NCBI GenBank assembly: GCA_959602045.1
Contig: CAUGRT010000041.1
Location: forward strand, 1-23,356
Direction of reading: 5' to 3'
DNA: 23,356 nucleotides
Source: an uncultured Clostridia bacterium
GTDB lineage: Bacteria > Bacillota > Clostridia > UBA1381
The notes beneath the pieces were generated by a model. It saw only the letters and a program-made list of their open reading frames with translations. It had not been told where the DNA came from and searched no databases. Positions within the stretch are counted from its first letter, which is position 1; every line of letters starts with the position of its first letter. The position numbers and the translations under genes are program-made. Of this stretch, positions 8,242 through 15,998 are shown in pieces.

Positions 8242-9717
8242 ATGAGTCTTAATATCAGAAGCAAATTAATTCAGATTCTGTCTGTTTTAGGGGATTGTCT
8301 GATTGTAATTTGCAGTGTTATTCTTTCAATGCATCTGACGGGAGTTTACGCGAATTTTACTGAAATTGCGATCCGGCATATTGTGATATTTTTAGTGCTG
8401 ATCCTTTTTAACTTTATCATGTTTGAACTCTATTCTCCCAAGGCGGAGAATGTGTATCATGCATTGCTTTCAGTAGGAATATCGCTGATTATCACTTATA
8501 TTATCGCTTATCTTGTAAGCATTTTAGCGGAACTGGAGCCGCGGATGTCGGCTTTTTGGGGATATATATTTGTATCTTTGTTCGGCGGTATGCTTTTATG
8601 GCGGATGTTTATTGCGCTGGCAAAGAAAAAATTCGGAAAAAAGAGGGCTTTGCTCATTATTGAAAGCCTGGGGAATACCAGTCGTCTGGCACGGAAGCTG
8701 AAATATGCCTCGAATGAAGAAAACCGTTCGTGGTATCATGTGCTGGATGAAAATGATGAGGATGAAATCCGTAAGCTGATGGATGAGATTATCGAGCAGT
8801 TTGACGCGATCTTTATTTCTCCCAGTATTTCCAATAAAGTAGCGTCAAAATTATTATATCGGGCGCTGATGCTGGGGAAGGACGCCAATATCCTTGCCGA
8901 TGCCGATGCGGTTACAACCTTAAAGGGACGGATTTATCAGATTGATGATACGCCTGTCATTATCAAAAAAGGGATTCATCTGAATAATCTGCAAAAGTTT
9001 GTGAAGCGTTGCTTTGATATTATCTTTGCGCTGATTTTAAGCGTTGTAACACTGCCGATCTTTTTAGGATGTGCAATTGCCATTAAACTGGATTCCGAGG
9101 GCCCGGTGTTTTATAAGCAGGAGCGTTATACGATTCACAAGCGGATTTTCAAGGTATATAAATTTAGAACGATGTTTGCGGACGCGGAGAAGAACGGAGC
9201 ACGGCTGGCAACGGAGGATGATCCGAGAATCACGCGCGTCGGAAAGGTTCTGCGTGCTTTGCGGTTGGATGAATTGCCGCAGATTTATAATATTCTATTT
9301 GGGTCGATGTCTGTGGTCGGCCCCAGACCGGAACGACCGGTTTTTGCCGATGAATTTTCAAAGAATGTAGAGAGCTATGATATGCGGTATTGTCTGAAAG
9401 CAGGTTTAACCGGCTATGCACAGGTATACGGAAAATATAATACGCGTGTATCCGATAAAATTCTGATGGACATCATCTATGGCACTACATATTCGTTCTT
9501 GTTGGATATTAAAATTATCATGCTGACGATTAAAATTATGTTTATCAAATCAGCAACGGAGGGTGTGGATGAGGAAATGGATACCTCGTTGGCATCTTTT
9601 GAGAAAGAAGAACAGAGAAGAACAGCATCCATCCATTTCATTCATGGGATGAGTAATCAGCAAGGACAGGATGCTGCGGATGAGAAAGTGCAGTCTGAAC
9701 CGCTGTTAAAGAAATAA
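8242..9717 (+). CDS. Polyprenyl glycosylphosphotransferase (priming sugar transferase)
   Basis: A membrane enzyme of the bacterial sugar transferase family (PF02397; WbaP/CpsE type). It transfers a sugar 1-phosphate from a nucleotide sugar to undecaprenyl phosphate, the first step of surface polysaccharide assembly. The 491 residues contain four N-terminal membrane helices (about 8-30, 43-62, 72-95, 104-127) and a degenerate nucleotide-binding-like middle domain. The membrane-embedded helix is at 258-281. The catalytic domain shows YKQER (291-295), KFRTM (307-311), the Asp-Glu pair in RLDELPQ (D343, E344), GPRPERP (360-366) and GLTGYAQV (388-395). A hydrophilic tail of about 50 residues follows. 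The start has AGGAGA 5 nt upstream, 20 nt after the previous stop. The sugar specificity cannot be read. Confidence 0.92.
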   Translation: MSLNIRSKLIQILSVLGDCLIVICSVILSMHLTGVYANFTEIAIRHIVIFLVLILFNFIMFELYSPKAENVYHALLSVGISLIITYIIAYLVSILAELEPRMSAFWGYIFVSLFGGMLLWRMFIALAKKKFGKKRALLIIESLGNTSRLARKLKYASNEENRSWYHVLDENDEDEIRKLMDEIIEQFDAIFISPSISNKVASKLLYRALMLGKDANILADADAVTTLKGRIYQIDDTPVIIKKGIHLNNLQKFVKRCFDIIFALILSVVTLPIFLGCAIAIKLDSEGPVFYKQERYTIHKRIFKVYKFRTMFADAEKNGARLATEDDPRITRVGKVLRALRLDELPQIYNILFGSMSVVGPRPERPVFADEFSKNVESYDMRYCLKAGLTGYAQVYGKYNTRVSDKILMDIIYGTTYSFLLDIKIIMLTIKIMFIKSATEGVDEEMDTSLASFEKEEQRRTASIHFIHGMSNQQGQDAADEKVQSEPLLKK

Positions 9718-9732
9718 ACTTTTTTGTTTCTA

Positions 9733-9764
9733 TAGATATAAAAAATAATAGATATAAAAAATAA
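9733..9764. repeat. Perfect tandem duplication of a 16-bp A/T-rich unit
   Basis: The unit tagatataaaaaataa is present twice with no spacer (9733-9748 and 9749-9764). It overlaps the 5' arm of the operon terminator. This is best explained as a small slippage or duplication event. Confidence 0.85.
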
Positions 9765-9827
9765 TGAGTTATTGCATCTGTTTTGCGATTTGCAAAAATT
9801 TGATGTCAATGGCTCATTATTTTTTTG
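9756..9827 (+). terminator. Long terminator hairpin of the polysaccharide operon
   Basis: The outer stem AAAAATAATGAG pairs with CTCATTATTTTT. It continues through wobble pairs into ATTGCATC/GATGTCAAT with one bulged base, and is capped by an inner TTTTGC/GCAAAA stem. A T tract (about 9820-9826) closes the 3' side. The A tract on the other side means it could act in both directions. Confidence 0.85.
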
Positions 9828-9850
9828 AATTGTTGTTGAAACAACATACA

Positions 9851-9885
9851 TTTGATGTGCGCTATATTATAATACAGACATCAAA
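9851..9885 (+). promoter_or_regulatory. Promoter region of hcp with flanking inverted repeat
   Basis: A perfect TATAAT (9868-9873) lacks a recognisable -35 box at the right spacing. It is bracketed by TTTGATGT (9851-9858) and its exact inverse ACATCAAA (9878-9885), 19 nt apart. A poor -35 plus symmetric arms suggests a regulated promoter. Known hcp genes are often controlled by CRP/FNR-family regulators such as HcpR, but the arm spacing here is wider than a canonical box, so the regulator is unknown. Confidence 0.5.
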
Positions 9886-9908
9886 TCAAAAAACGGAGGA
9901 AATAATCT

Positions 9909-11501
9909 ATGGAAAATAAAATGTTTTGCTTTCAATGTGAACAAACAGCAGGCTGTGCAGGCTGCATGGGAAAAGCGGGAGTATGCGGAAAAACCGCAGA
10001 TGTGGCAAACTTGCAGGATGAATTAACGGGTGCGCTCATAGGCTTGGCAAGAGCAGCAGGCGCAGGCGTTCCGAATGATGACATTAGCAAGCTGATTACA
10101 GAGGGCTTGTTCACGACCGTTACAAATGTGAATTTTAATGAGGAAAGTATTAAGACACTGATCGGCAGAGTGCGTGCGGAAAAGAATAAGCTTGTACCGC
10201 AGTGTGCTGCATGTGCTTCACCGTGCGGCAATGCCGATGAATATGATATGTCGAAAATTTGGAATGCTGACGAGGATATCCGCAGCTTGAAATCGCTGAT
10301 TCTGTTCGGAATAAGAGGAATGGCGGCATATGCGTATCATGCGGATTTGCTCGGATATACAAGCGATGACGTGTCGGAATTATTCGTAAGAGCGCTTATG
10401 GCAATCGGTGAAGATTGGGGAATGGAGCAGCTCCTGCCAATCGTGATGGAAGTAGGACGCGTCAACCTTATAGGAATGGAGATGCTGGATAAGGCAAATA
10501 CTCAAACCTACGGAACACCGAAGCCGACATCGGTATCACTGACAGTAGAAAAAGGACCGTTTATCGTAATATCGGGACATGATTTACTGGATTTAAAGCT
10601 TTTGCTTGAGCAGACTGAGGGCAAGGGAATCAATATCTATACGCATGGGGAAATGCTTCCGGCACATGCCTATCCGGAACTGAAGAAGTATAAGCATCTG
10701 AAAGGCAATTTCGGTACGGCATGGCAGAATCAGCAAAAGGAATTTGCAGATCTTCCGGCACCGATTCTGTTTACAACAAACTGCCTGATGCCGCCCAAAG
10801 CGAGCTATGCGGACAGAGTTTTCACGACAGAGGTTGTATCCTATCCCGAAATCGTTCATGTGGGTGAGAACCGCGATTTCACGCCGGTTATCAATAAAGC
10901 ACTGGAGCTTGGCGGATATGATGAGGACAAAGAATTTTGCGGTATCAACGGCGGAAAAACGGTTATGACGGGCTTTGGACACGGAGCGGTATTGAGTGTT
11001 GCCAATCAGGTGATTGACGCGGTAAAAAGCGGCGCTATCCGGCATTTCTTCCTGGTGGGCGGCTGTGACGGTGCAAAACCGGGCAGAAATTACTACACGG
11101 AATTTGTTAAGCAAACGCCGCAGGATACGGTTATTCTGACGCTGGCTTGCGGTAAGTACCGTTTTAACGACCTTGACATGGGCGAAATCGGAGGGCTGCC
11201 GAGAATTATGGATATGGGGCAGTGCAACGACGCTTACAGTGCGATCAAGGTTGCGATGGCACTGGCGGAGGCGTTTGAGTGCGGTGTCAATGAATTGCCG
11301 CTTTCAATGATTCTATCCTGGTATGAGCAGAAAGCGGTTTGTATCTTGCTTACACTGCTGCACTTAGGAATACAGAATATCAAGCTTGGGCCAACGCTGC
11401 CGGCATTTATTTCACCGAATGTATTAAAATATCTGGCAGAAAGCTATAACATTGCACCGATTACAACTCCGGAAGAAGATTTAAAAGAAATTTTAGGATA
11501 A
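9909..11501 (+). CDS. hcp: Hybrid-cluster protein (hydroxylamine reductase / NO reductase, prismane)
   Basis: Hcp carries a 4Fe-4S cluster and a hybrid 4Fe-2S-2O cluster. It reduces hydroxylamine in vitro; in enteric bacteria it acts as a nitric oxide reductase against nitrosative stress. The 530-residue product shows the N-terminal cluster motif with C7, C10, C19 and C26, plus an extra C16. The later hybrid-cluster ligands appear in SGHD, TTNCLMPP and LVGGCDGAKPGRNYY, the last being a family hallmark. Length and order match the clostridial class. GGAGG stands 10 nt before the ATG. It is monocistronic between two strong terminators. No Hcr-type reductase is adjacent, so the electron donor is encoded elsewhere. 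Confidence 0.96.
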   Translation: MENKMFCFQCEQTAGCAGCMGKAGVCGKTADVANLQDELTGALIGLARAAGAGVPNDDISKLITEGLFTTVTNVNFNEESIKTLIGRVRAEKNKLVPQCAACASPCGNADEYDMSKIWNADEDIRSLKSLILFGIRGMAAYAYHADLLGYTSDDVSELFVRALMAIGEDWGMEQLLPIVMEVGRVNLIGMEMLDKANTQTYGTPKPTSVSLTVEKGPFIVISGHDLLDLKLLLEQTEGKGINIYTHGEMLPAHAYPELKKYKHLKGNFGTAWQNQQKEFADLPAPILFTTNCLMPPKASYADRVFTTEVVSYPEIVHVGENRDFTPVINKALELGGYDEDKEFCGINGGKTVMTGFGHGAVLSVANQVIDAVKSGAIRHFFLVGGCDGAKPGRNYYTEFVKQTPQDTVILTLACGKYRFNDLDMGEIGGLPRIMDMGQCNDAYSAIKVAMALAEAFECGVNELPLSMILSWYEQKAVCILLTLLHLGIQNIKLGPTLPAFISPNVLKYLAESYNIAPITTPEEDLKEILG

Positions 11502-11524
11502 TTACAAAAGGAATTGATTGCGGA

Positions 11525-11559
11525 AAAAAGGACAACCGATTTTGCGGGTTGTCCTTTTT
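11525..11559 (+). terminator. Terminator of hcp
   Basis: A perfect 13-bp stem, AAAAAGGACAACC (11525-11537) with GGTTGTCCTTTTT (11547-11559), and a 9-nt loop lie 23 nt after the stop codon. Confidence 0.93.
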
Positions 11560-11591
11560 CTGTAGGGCTGCGCCGAGTATTTATCCATGAC

Positions 11592-11620
11592 TTGACAAAT
11601 GGGCGGATTTCTGCTATACT
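11592..11620 (+). promoter_or_regulatory. Sigma-A promoter of the stalk-domain protein / pseudouridine synthase operon
   Basis: TTGACA (11592-11597) and TATACT (11615-11620) are separated by 17 nt. The predicted start near 11627 leaves a leader of about 100 nt. Confidence 0.88.
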
Positions 11621-11640
11621 TTGAGTAATAATACAAATGT

Positions 11641-11722
11641 GCGGAAGAATCGCATAGTATAGGAAAAATCGGCGTAAAATTTTATGCCGGAATTATGCCG
11701 TTGTGTGCGGCAGAACGGAGGG
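11641..11722 (+). promoter_or_regulatory. Structured leader with two competing hairpins
   Basis: CGGCGTAAAATTTTATGCCG (11670-11689) folds into an 8-bp hairpin with one G-U pair. TGCCG/CGGCA (11696-11712) forms a second hairpin that ends 4 nt before the GGAGG ribosome binding site. The octamer TTATGCCG is repeated (11682-11689 and 11693-11700), so either copy could pair with CGGCGTAA or, through TGCCG, with CGGCA. Regulation is a hypothesis; no known riboswitch consensus was recognised. Confidence 0.4.
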
Positions 11723-11729
11723 ATTTTTG

Positions 11730-12680
11730 ATGAAGAAGAAATTAATCGGTATGGCGCTGTGTGCGGCATGTGTATTGGGAACATCAGCATTTGCAGAGGT
11801 TACGCCGAAGGTGTTTGTGGATGGCTGTGAGGTTGTATTTACCGATCAAGCTCCGGTGATCGAAAATGACAGAACGTTGATTCCGTTAAGAGGTGCTTTG
11901 GAAGCAACCGGTGCAAGGGTAAACTGGTATCCTACCACACAAAAGATTCAGGTGCAAAGCCACGATTACTGGCGTTTGACAGAATTGGTTGTAGGCTCTG
12001 ATATTATGAGAGTATCCAAGTTCCAGGATGGACAATACATATTAAATGCAGATACGACAGAAGTAAAATTAGACGATCCCATCAAGGTAGTCAACGACAG
12101 AACCTTGATTCCGCTTCGTGCAGTGGCTGAGTCTTTCTTATATGACACCGTTTGGAATGATGAGGATAAGACGGTGACAATTACAACCGACAGAACCATC
12201 CCGACAGCTGAGGATGCAGGGATTTATCTGACAACCGATAAGGAAGATGTCAATGCAGGAGATACCTTTGATGTATTGGTAAATATTAAGAACTTTACGA
12301 ATGAACAGGAAAGAGTCATTAACGGTGCGACAATCGGCTTGATTTATGATAAGGACAAGCTGGAGCTGACCGCTTGCGATTTATATAATGGCGATAAGCA
12401 GTTAAACGGCGTAGGTTCATCAAACGGCAATTTCTCCGAGGATAGCTTAAAGACTGCTACGGTTACGGTAGATTATGATTCATGCTTAAATACAGACGGC
12501 GTATTCTATAAGCTGACCTTTAAGGCGCTTACCGATGAGGGCGGATCGGTTTCTTTATCAAAGCGTTATAATTCAAAGTTGGGTTATGATACGACTGTTT
12601 TGGTAAGCAAGGACACAAAGTCCGAGAATCTTACGCCGATGGATTTATACATTGACACCACGCCGCTTGTTGTGAAATAA
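11730..12680 (+). CDS. Secreted protein with copper-amine-oxidase N-terminal (stalk) domain and cohesin-like domain
   Basis: The 316-residue product begins with a signal peptide (MKKK, hydrophobic core, cleavage likely after AFA at 20-22). Residues about 25-155 resemble the Cu_amine_oxidN1 domain (PF07833), a common stalk or wall-associated module in Clostridia. The motif NDRTLIPLR occurs twice, at 46-54 and 122-130, followed by VTITTDR. Residues about 164-310 look like a cohesin-type beta-sandwich: YLTTDKEDVNAGDTFDV, then IGLIYDKDKLEL and FYKLTFKA. No oxidase catalytic domain, LPXTG motif or S-layer homology domain is present. An in-frame GTG at 11703 would extend it, but the ATG at 11730 directly precedes the signal peptide and follows GGAGGG. 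Its stop overlaps the next start by one base. Confidence 0.82.
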   Translation: MKKKLIGMALCAACVLGTSAFAEVTPKVFVDGCEVVFTDQAPVIENDRTLIPLRGALEATGARVNWYPTTQKIQVQSHDYWRLTELVVGSDIMRVSKFQDGQYILNADTTEVKLDDPIKVVNDRTLIPLRAVAESFLYDTVWNDEDKTVTITTDRTIPTAEDAGIYLTTDKEDVNAGDTFDVLVNIKNFTNEQERVINGATIGLIYDKDKLELTACDLYNGDKQLNGVGSSNGNFSEDSLKTATVTVDYDSCLNTDGVFYKLTFKALTDEGGSVSLSKRYNSKLGYDTTVLVSKDTKSENLTPMDLYIDTTPLVVK

Positions 12681-13378
12681 TGCGTTTGGATAAATTTCTT
12701 TCCGCATGCGGATGCGGAACGCGTAAAGAGGTTAAGGGTTTGGTTAAATCCGGCGTTGTTGCGGTGGACGGGATTCCCGAAAAGGATCCCGGAAAGAGTG
12801 TGGACGCATCATCGGCAGTGACCGTAAATGGAAAAAAGCTGATCTATCGGGAGTTTGTTTATCTCATGATGAATAAACCGCAAGGCTATATCAGTGCAAC
12901 CGAGGATCGGCAGTACCCGGTAGTGACGGAGCTGTTGGATGAAGAATATGCACGATTTGAACTGGCACCGGCAGGGCGTTTGGATTTGGACACAGAGGGG
13001 TTACTGATTCTGACAAATGACGGAAGCTTTAACCATGACTTGACCTCGCCAAAGAAAAACGTATATAAGAAATATTTTGCCGTACTCGATAAGCCGGCGG
13101 ATGAACGGGATATTGAAGCTTTTCGTGCCGGGATGGCGTTTAAGGACTTTACGGCAAAAAGCGCGCTCTTGGAACTATGCCCGGAGCAAAATCATGTTTA
13201 CATCAGTATTGCCGAGGGAAAATTTCATCAGGTGAAGCGTATGTGCGAGCGTGTGGGAAAGCAAGTGCTGTTTCTCAAACGTGTTGCGATCGGCGCGCTC
13301 CGGCTGGACGAGTCCCTTGCTCCCGGTGAATATCGGGAATTAACAGAGGAAGAGTTGGCACTGCTTTGGCAGAAGTAA
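12680..13378 (+). CDS. Pseudouridine synthase, RsuA/RluB/RluE/RluF family
   Basis: It isomerises a uridine in ribosomal RNA to pseudouridine. The 232-residue protein has an N-terminal S4 RNA-binding domain (about 1-47, MRLDKFLSACGCGTRKEV). A catalytic domain follows with MMNKPQGY (63-70) and the family signature GRLDLDTEGLLI, catalytic Asp102. KFHQVKRMC lies near the C-terminus. Which rRNA position is modified cannot be told; the length suits RsuA- or YtzG-type enzymes. The ATG overlaps the preceding TAA (TAATG) and no good Shine-Dalgarno is visible, so translation probably depends on re-initiation after the secreted-protein gene. That pairing is functionally odd. Confidence 0.93.
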   Translation: MRLDKFLSACGCGTRKEVKGLVKSGVVAVDGIPEKDPGKSVDASSAVTVNGKKLIYREFVYLMMNKPQGYISATEDRQYPVVTELLDEEYARFELAPAGRLDLDTEGLLILTNDGSFNHDLTSPKKNVYKKYFAVLDKPADERDIEAFRAGMAFKDFTAKSALLELCPEQNHVYISIAEGKFHQVKRMCERVGKQVLFLKRVAIGALRLDESLAPGEYRELTEEELALLWQK

Positions 13379-13418
13379 AAAAAAGGTTGTAAAAACGAAA
13401 GTTTTTACAACCTTTTTT
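13379..13418. terminator. Bidirectional terminator between convergent genes
   Basis: A perfect 18-bp stem with a GAAA tetraloop (13397-13400) is flanked by A6 and T6. It serves the pseudouridine synthase on the plus strand and the beta-mannosidase on the minus strand, whose stop codon is 8 nt away. Confidence 0.95.
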
Positions 13419-13426
13419 GATGTTTT

Positions 13427-15808
13427 TTATCGTATATCGTATACCGAGCGAATCTGCAACGATTTTTCCAGTTTATCAATCGGAACATCGGTCTTTGCGG
13501 ATATTACGACAGCCGCTGAATCGGTAATATCAAAATAATTATCGGACAAAATCAAATCATACTCCTTGAAATCAATTTCCACGCTCTTTGCAAAGCAATC
13601 GGAGGTTACATGAAATTCTGTATATTCGCCGTTTTTCTTGATATTGACTGCAATATTCGGCTTTTTCCAGTGATAATGCTTGGGTTCTGCAAAAAGCAAA
13701 GTCTGGCGCATTACAAAGTTTCCGTCTGAATCGTAGGTATCGGCAACAAAGAATACGTCATGACGCCCCTCAAATTCCGAAACATCAATTTTAATAATAT
13801 CTTCCGAACTGAGTTTTTTCACTGTAAACTGCTGCTCTCCCGACATCTTGCAACCAAAATCCGAATCATAGACACCGTATTTTACATATCCGCTTTTTTC
13901 TTCGCGTGTTTCGTTTGAAACGTTGATGGATAATACGCCTTTTTCTTCGAATAATCCGGTTAGCAGCGGTGCATAGAACTTTTTCGCCGCATAATGCAGT
14001 GCCTTATAACGCCCGAAATAATCCACGCTCGACCATGAAGCCACAGGCCAGCAGTCATTTAGCTGCCAGTAGATTGATCCCATACAACAGCCGCGAATAC
14101 TTCTGAAATATTCCACACCGTACTTGATCGCGTCAGCTTGAACAAGCTGTGATGCATAAATCAGATTTTCAAGACTGGTCGGGTACAGATAGTTTTTCGA
14201 AATATAGGATAATATTTTCGTGTTTCCGCCCTTGCACTTCTGATGATTTTCCATAACCGCAGAGAATGGATTCAGATCTTCTTCGGCGCAGAAGCTTTTT
14301 ACGGTTTTATAAGAGGGGAAGCTCTCAAATCCAAATTCTGAACAGAAACGGAATTTGTACTTCCGATAATCAGTGAACGGCGCACTTCCATGCCATACTG
14401 TCCAAAAATGCACATCGCCTTCTTCGGGCTTGCCCGGTGTTTTGAATCCGCCGCCGCAGGAGGGGGATGACGGCCAGTAAGCGGTCTGCGGCGCATATTT
14501 TTCACACAAATCCGGGAAAATACGCTCATAAAGCTGCAAATAATCCAGTTTAATCAATTCGTCCGTTTCAAAAACAATCTTTTCTTCAACCTCGTTGTTG
14601 CCGCAGAAAAGTCCAAGAGAAGCATGATGGCGCAGCCGTTTGAGGTTGTAGATGATTTCATCAATGATACTTTGCTTAAAGCTTTCGCGCAGCCATACAT
14701 CACAGCAGGCAATCCCGAAATCCTGCCAGACAATTAAACCCAATTCATCGCACTGATCATAAAAGAATTCGTTAGGATAGTATCCGCCGCCCCAGATTCT
14801 GATACAATTATAATTCGCATCTACACAGGATTCCAAAAGCTTTCGGGTTTTATTGGGTGTGATTCGGGGAAGTAAGCTGTCCTCCGGCACATAATTTGCA
14901 CCCATCGCAAATATTTTTTCACCGTTTATCATCAGGCAAAATTCCCGTCCAATTTCATCTTGCGGTGTGGATAGTTCCATCATTCTAAGACCGATTCTCT
15001 TTGAAATGCTGTCAACCGTTTTTCCATCAGACACCGCTTCAAAGGATATATCATATAGGTACTGCTCCCCATAGCCGTTCGGCCACCATAGTTTGGGGTT
15101 TCGGATTTTAATATTCCCCGTACCGTTTTCAAGCAATACTTTTTGACCGTCAATCTGAACATAAATATCCGCAGATTCGGTGGTTTGAACGGTGACTTCA
15201 AGCTCAACCTCGTTGTTTTCATGTTTTTGATAGATGAAGAAGTCTGTGATTTTCGGGTGACTGTAAAATTGCAGCTCCACCGGTCTGAAAATCCCCATAT
15301 CTGGCAGCGTCGGCCCCCAATCCCAACCCGACATGGAAAGAACTTTTCTCAAATGTCCGGCACCTTTAATGGTATCGGGATTGGTCTGAAGATAATGGCG
15401 GTTGTTCATTTTTTCGAAGTATTGAACCGGCGATTCAAAACAGAGCTTCAGCACATTTTCGCCCAAGCATAGAAATTCTTTTACATTATAGCAGTACGCC
15501 ATGTGCATGTTCTGCGTTTTGCCGAGCAATTTCCCGTTTAAATAGATACTGCATAATGTGTCCAATCCCTGAAAGATCAGCTCCGCATGTTTCTGCTTGT
15601 ATTCTTCCTCCGAAACATCAAATGTTGCAGAAAATTCACACGGGAAGTTGGAAAGCTTTGTTGCTTCTTGTTCATTTAGGCGATAAAAAGGATCGGGAAT
15701 GAGCTTGTTTTCCAGCAATACACTGTACATGCTGCATGGAGCGGTACAAGCTATGTTTCGGTAGTCCTGATAATTCATTCGCCAATTTTTTAATTCTTTG
15801 TTTAACAT
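13427..15808 (-). CDS. Beta-mannosidase, glycoside hydrolase family 2
   Basis: It removes non-reducing-end beta-mannose residues from manno-oligosaccharides or N-glycan cores. There is no signal peptide, so it acts in the cytoplasm on imported sugars. The 793 residues include the GH2 sugar-binding domain with the beta-mannosidase hallmark MSGWDWGPTLPDMGIFRPVE (about 159-178). The catalytic barrel has IRIWGGGYYPNEFFYD, then the acid/base Glu406 in CGNNE and the nucleophile Glu491 in CSEFGFESFP. C-terminal beta domains follow. A 16-codon upstream extension is open, but AAGGAG stands 8 nt before the ATG at 15808. The AraC-type gene upstream on the same strand is a likely regulator. No sugar transporter is nearby. 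Other exo-acting GH2 specificities are less likely given these motifs. Confidence 0.9.
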   Translation of the reverse strand: MLNKELKNWRMNYQDYRNIACTAPCSMYSVLLENKLIPDPFYRLNEQEATKLSNFPCEFSATFDVSEEEYKQKHAELIFQGLDTLCSIYLNGKLLGKTQNMHMAYCYNVKEFLCLGENVLKLCFESPVQYFEKMNNRHYLQTNPDTIKGAGHLRKVLSMSGWDWGPTLPDMGIFRPVELQFYSHPKITDFFIYQKHENNEVELEVTVQTTESADIYVQIDGQKVLLENGTGNIKIRNPKLWWPNGYGEQYLYDISFEAVSDGKTVDSISKRIGLRMMELSTPQDEIGREFCLMINGEKIFAMGANYVPEDSLLPRITPNKTRKLLESCVDANYNCIRIWGGGYYPNEFFYDQCDELGLIVWQDFGIACCDVWLRESFKQSIIDEIIYNLKRLRHHASLGLFCGNNEVEEKIVFETDELIKLDYLQLYERIFPDLCEKYAPQTAYWPSSPSCGGGFKTPGKPEEGDVHFWTVWHGSAPFTDYRKYKFRFCSEFGFESFPSYKTVKSFCAEEDLNPFSAVMENHQKCKGGNTKILSYISKNYLYPTSLENLIYASQLVQADAIKYGVEYFRSIRGCCMGSIYWQLNDCWPVASWSSVDYFGRYKALHYAAKKFYAPLLTGLFEEKGVLSINVSNETREEKSGYVKYGVYDSDFGCKMSGEQQFTVKKLSSEDIIKIDVSEFEGRHDVFFVADTYDSDGNFVMRQTLLFAEPKHYHWKKPNIAVNIKKNGEYTEFHVTSDCFAKSVEIDFKEYDLILSDNYFDITDSAAVVISAKTDVPIDKLEKSLQIRSVYDIR

Positions 15809-15871
15809 CGGTATTCTCCTTTGCATTAAAAAGTTTTGGGTCATAAAATTCATCAATTCGGATGTGCGATC

Positions 15872-15966
15872 GGAAGCGTCAAATATTTTTCATTCTATTC
15901 CGGCTCAAACATCCGCTACGATGCGCGGAACTCGCCTACATAGACTGAAAAACATTTGACACTTCC
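15872..15966 (-). repeat. 95-nt near-perfect hairpin in the beta-mannosidase leader
   Basis: Two 21-nt arms (15872-15892 and 15946-15966) are inverted copies differing at two positions. As minus-strand RNA both differences become G-U pairs, so all 21 pairs form. Inside, TCTAT/ATAGA, GGC/GCC and CCGC/GCGG extend the stem to an 8-nt loop. It is not followed by a T tract, so it is not an ordinary terminator. It lies 63 nt upstream of the start codon. It could be a leader RNA, an mRNA stabiliser or an intergenic repeat element. Confidence 0.75.
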
Positions 15967-15998
15967 TGTTGGAAAGGCATTTTAAAATTGCCCCCATT

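Noticed and set aside
10593..11114. 173-codon minus-strand open frame inside hcp
   Set aside because: Antisense shadow of a strongly conserved gene, with no ribosome binding site and no recognisable domain.
11703..11729. GTG start giving a longer secreted protein
   Set aside because: It would put extra residues ahead of a well-formed signal peptide. The ATG at 11730 has GGAGGG at suitable spacing.
11627..11729. Known riboswitch (for example cyclic di-GMP) in the leader of the stalk-domain protein
   Set aside because: I could not match a known conserved core; only generic hairpins and a repeated octamer are visible.
15809..15856. 16-codon N-terminal extension of the beta-mannosidase
   Set aside because: The AAGGAG that serves the internal ATG lies within the extension, and no Shine-Dalgarno precedes the longer start.
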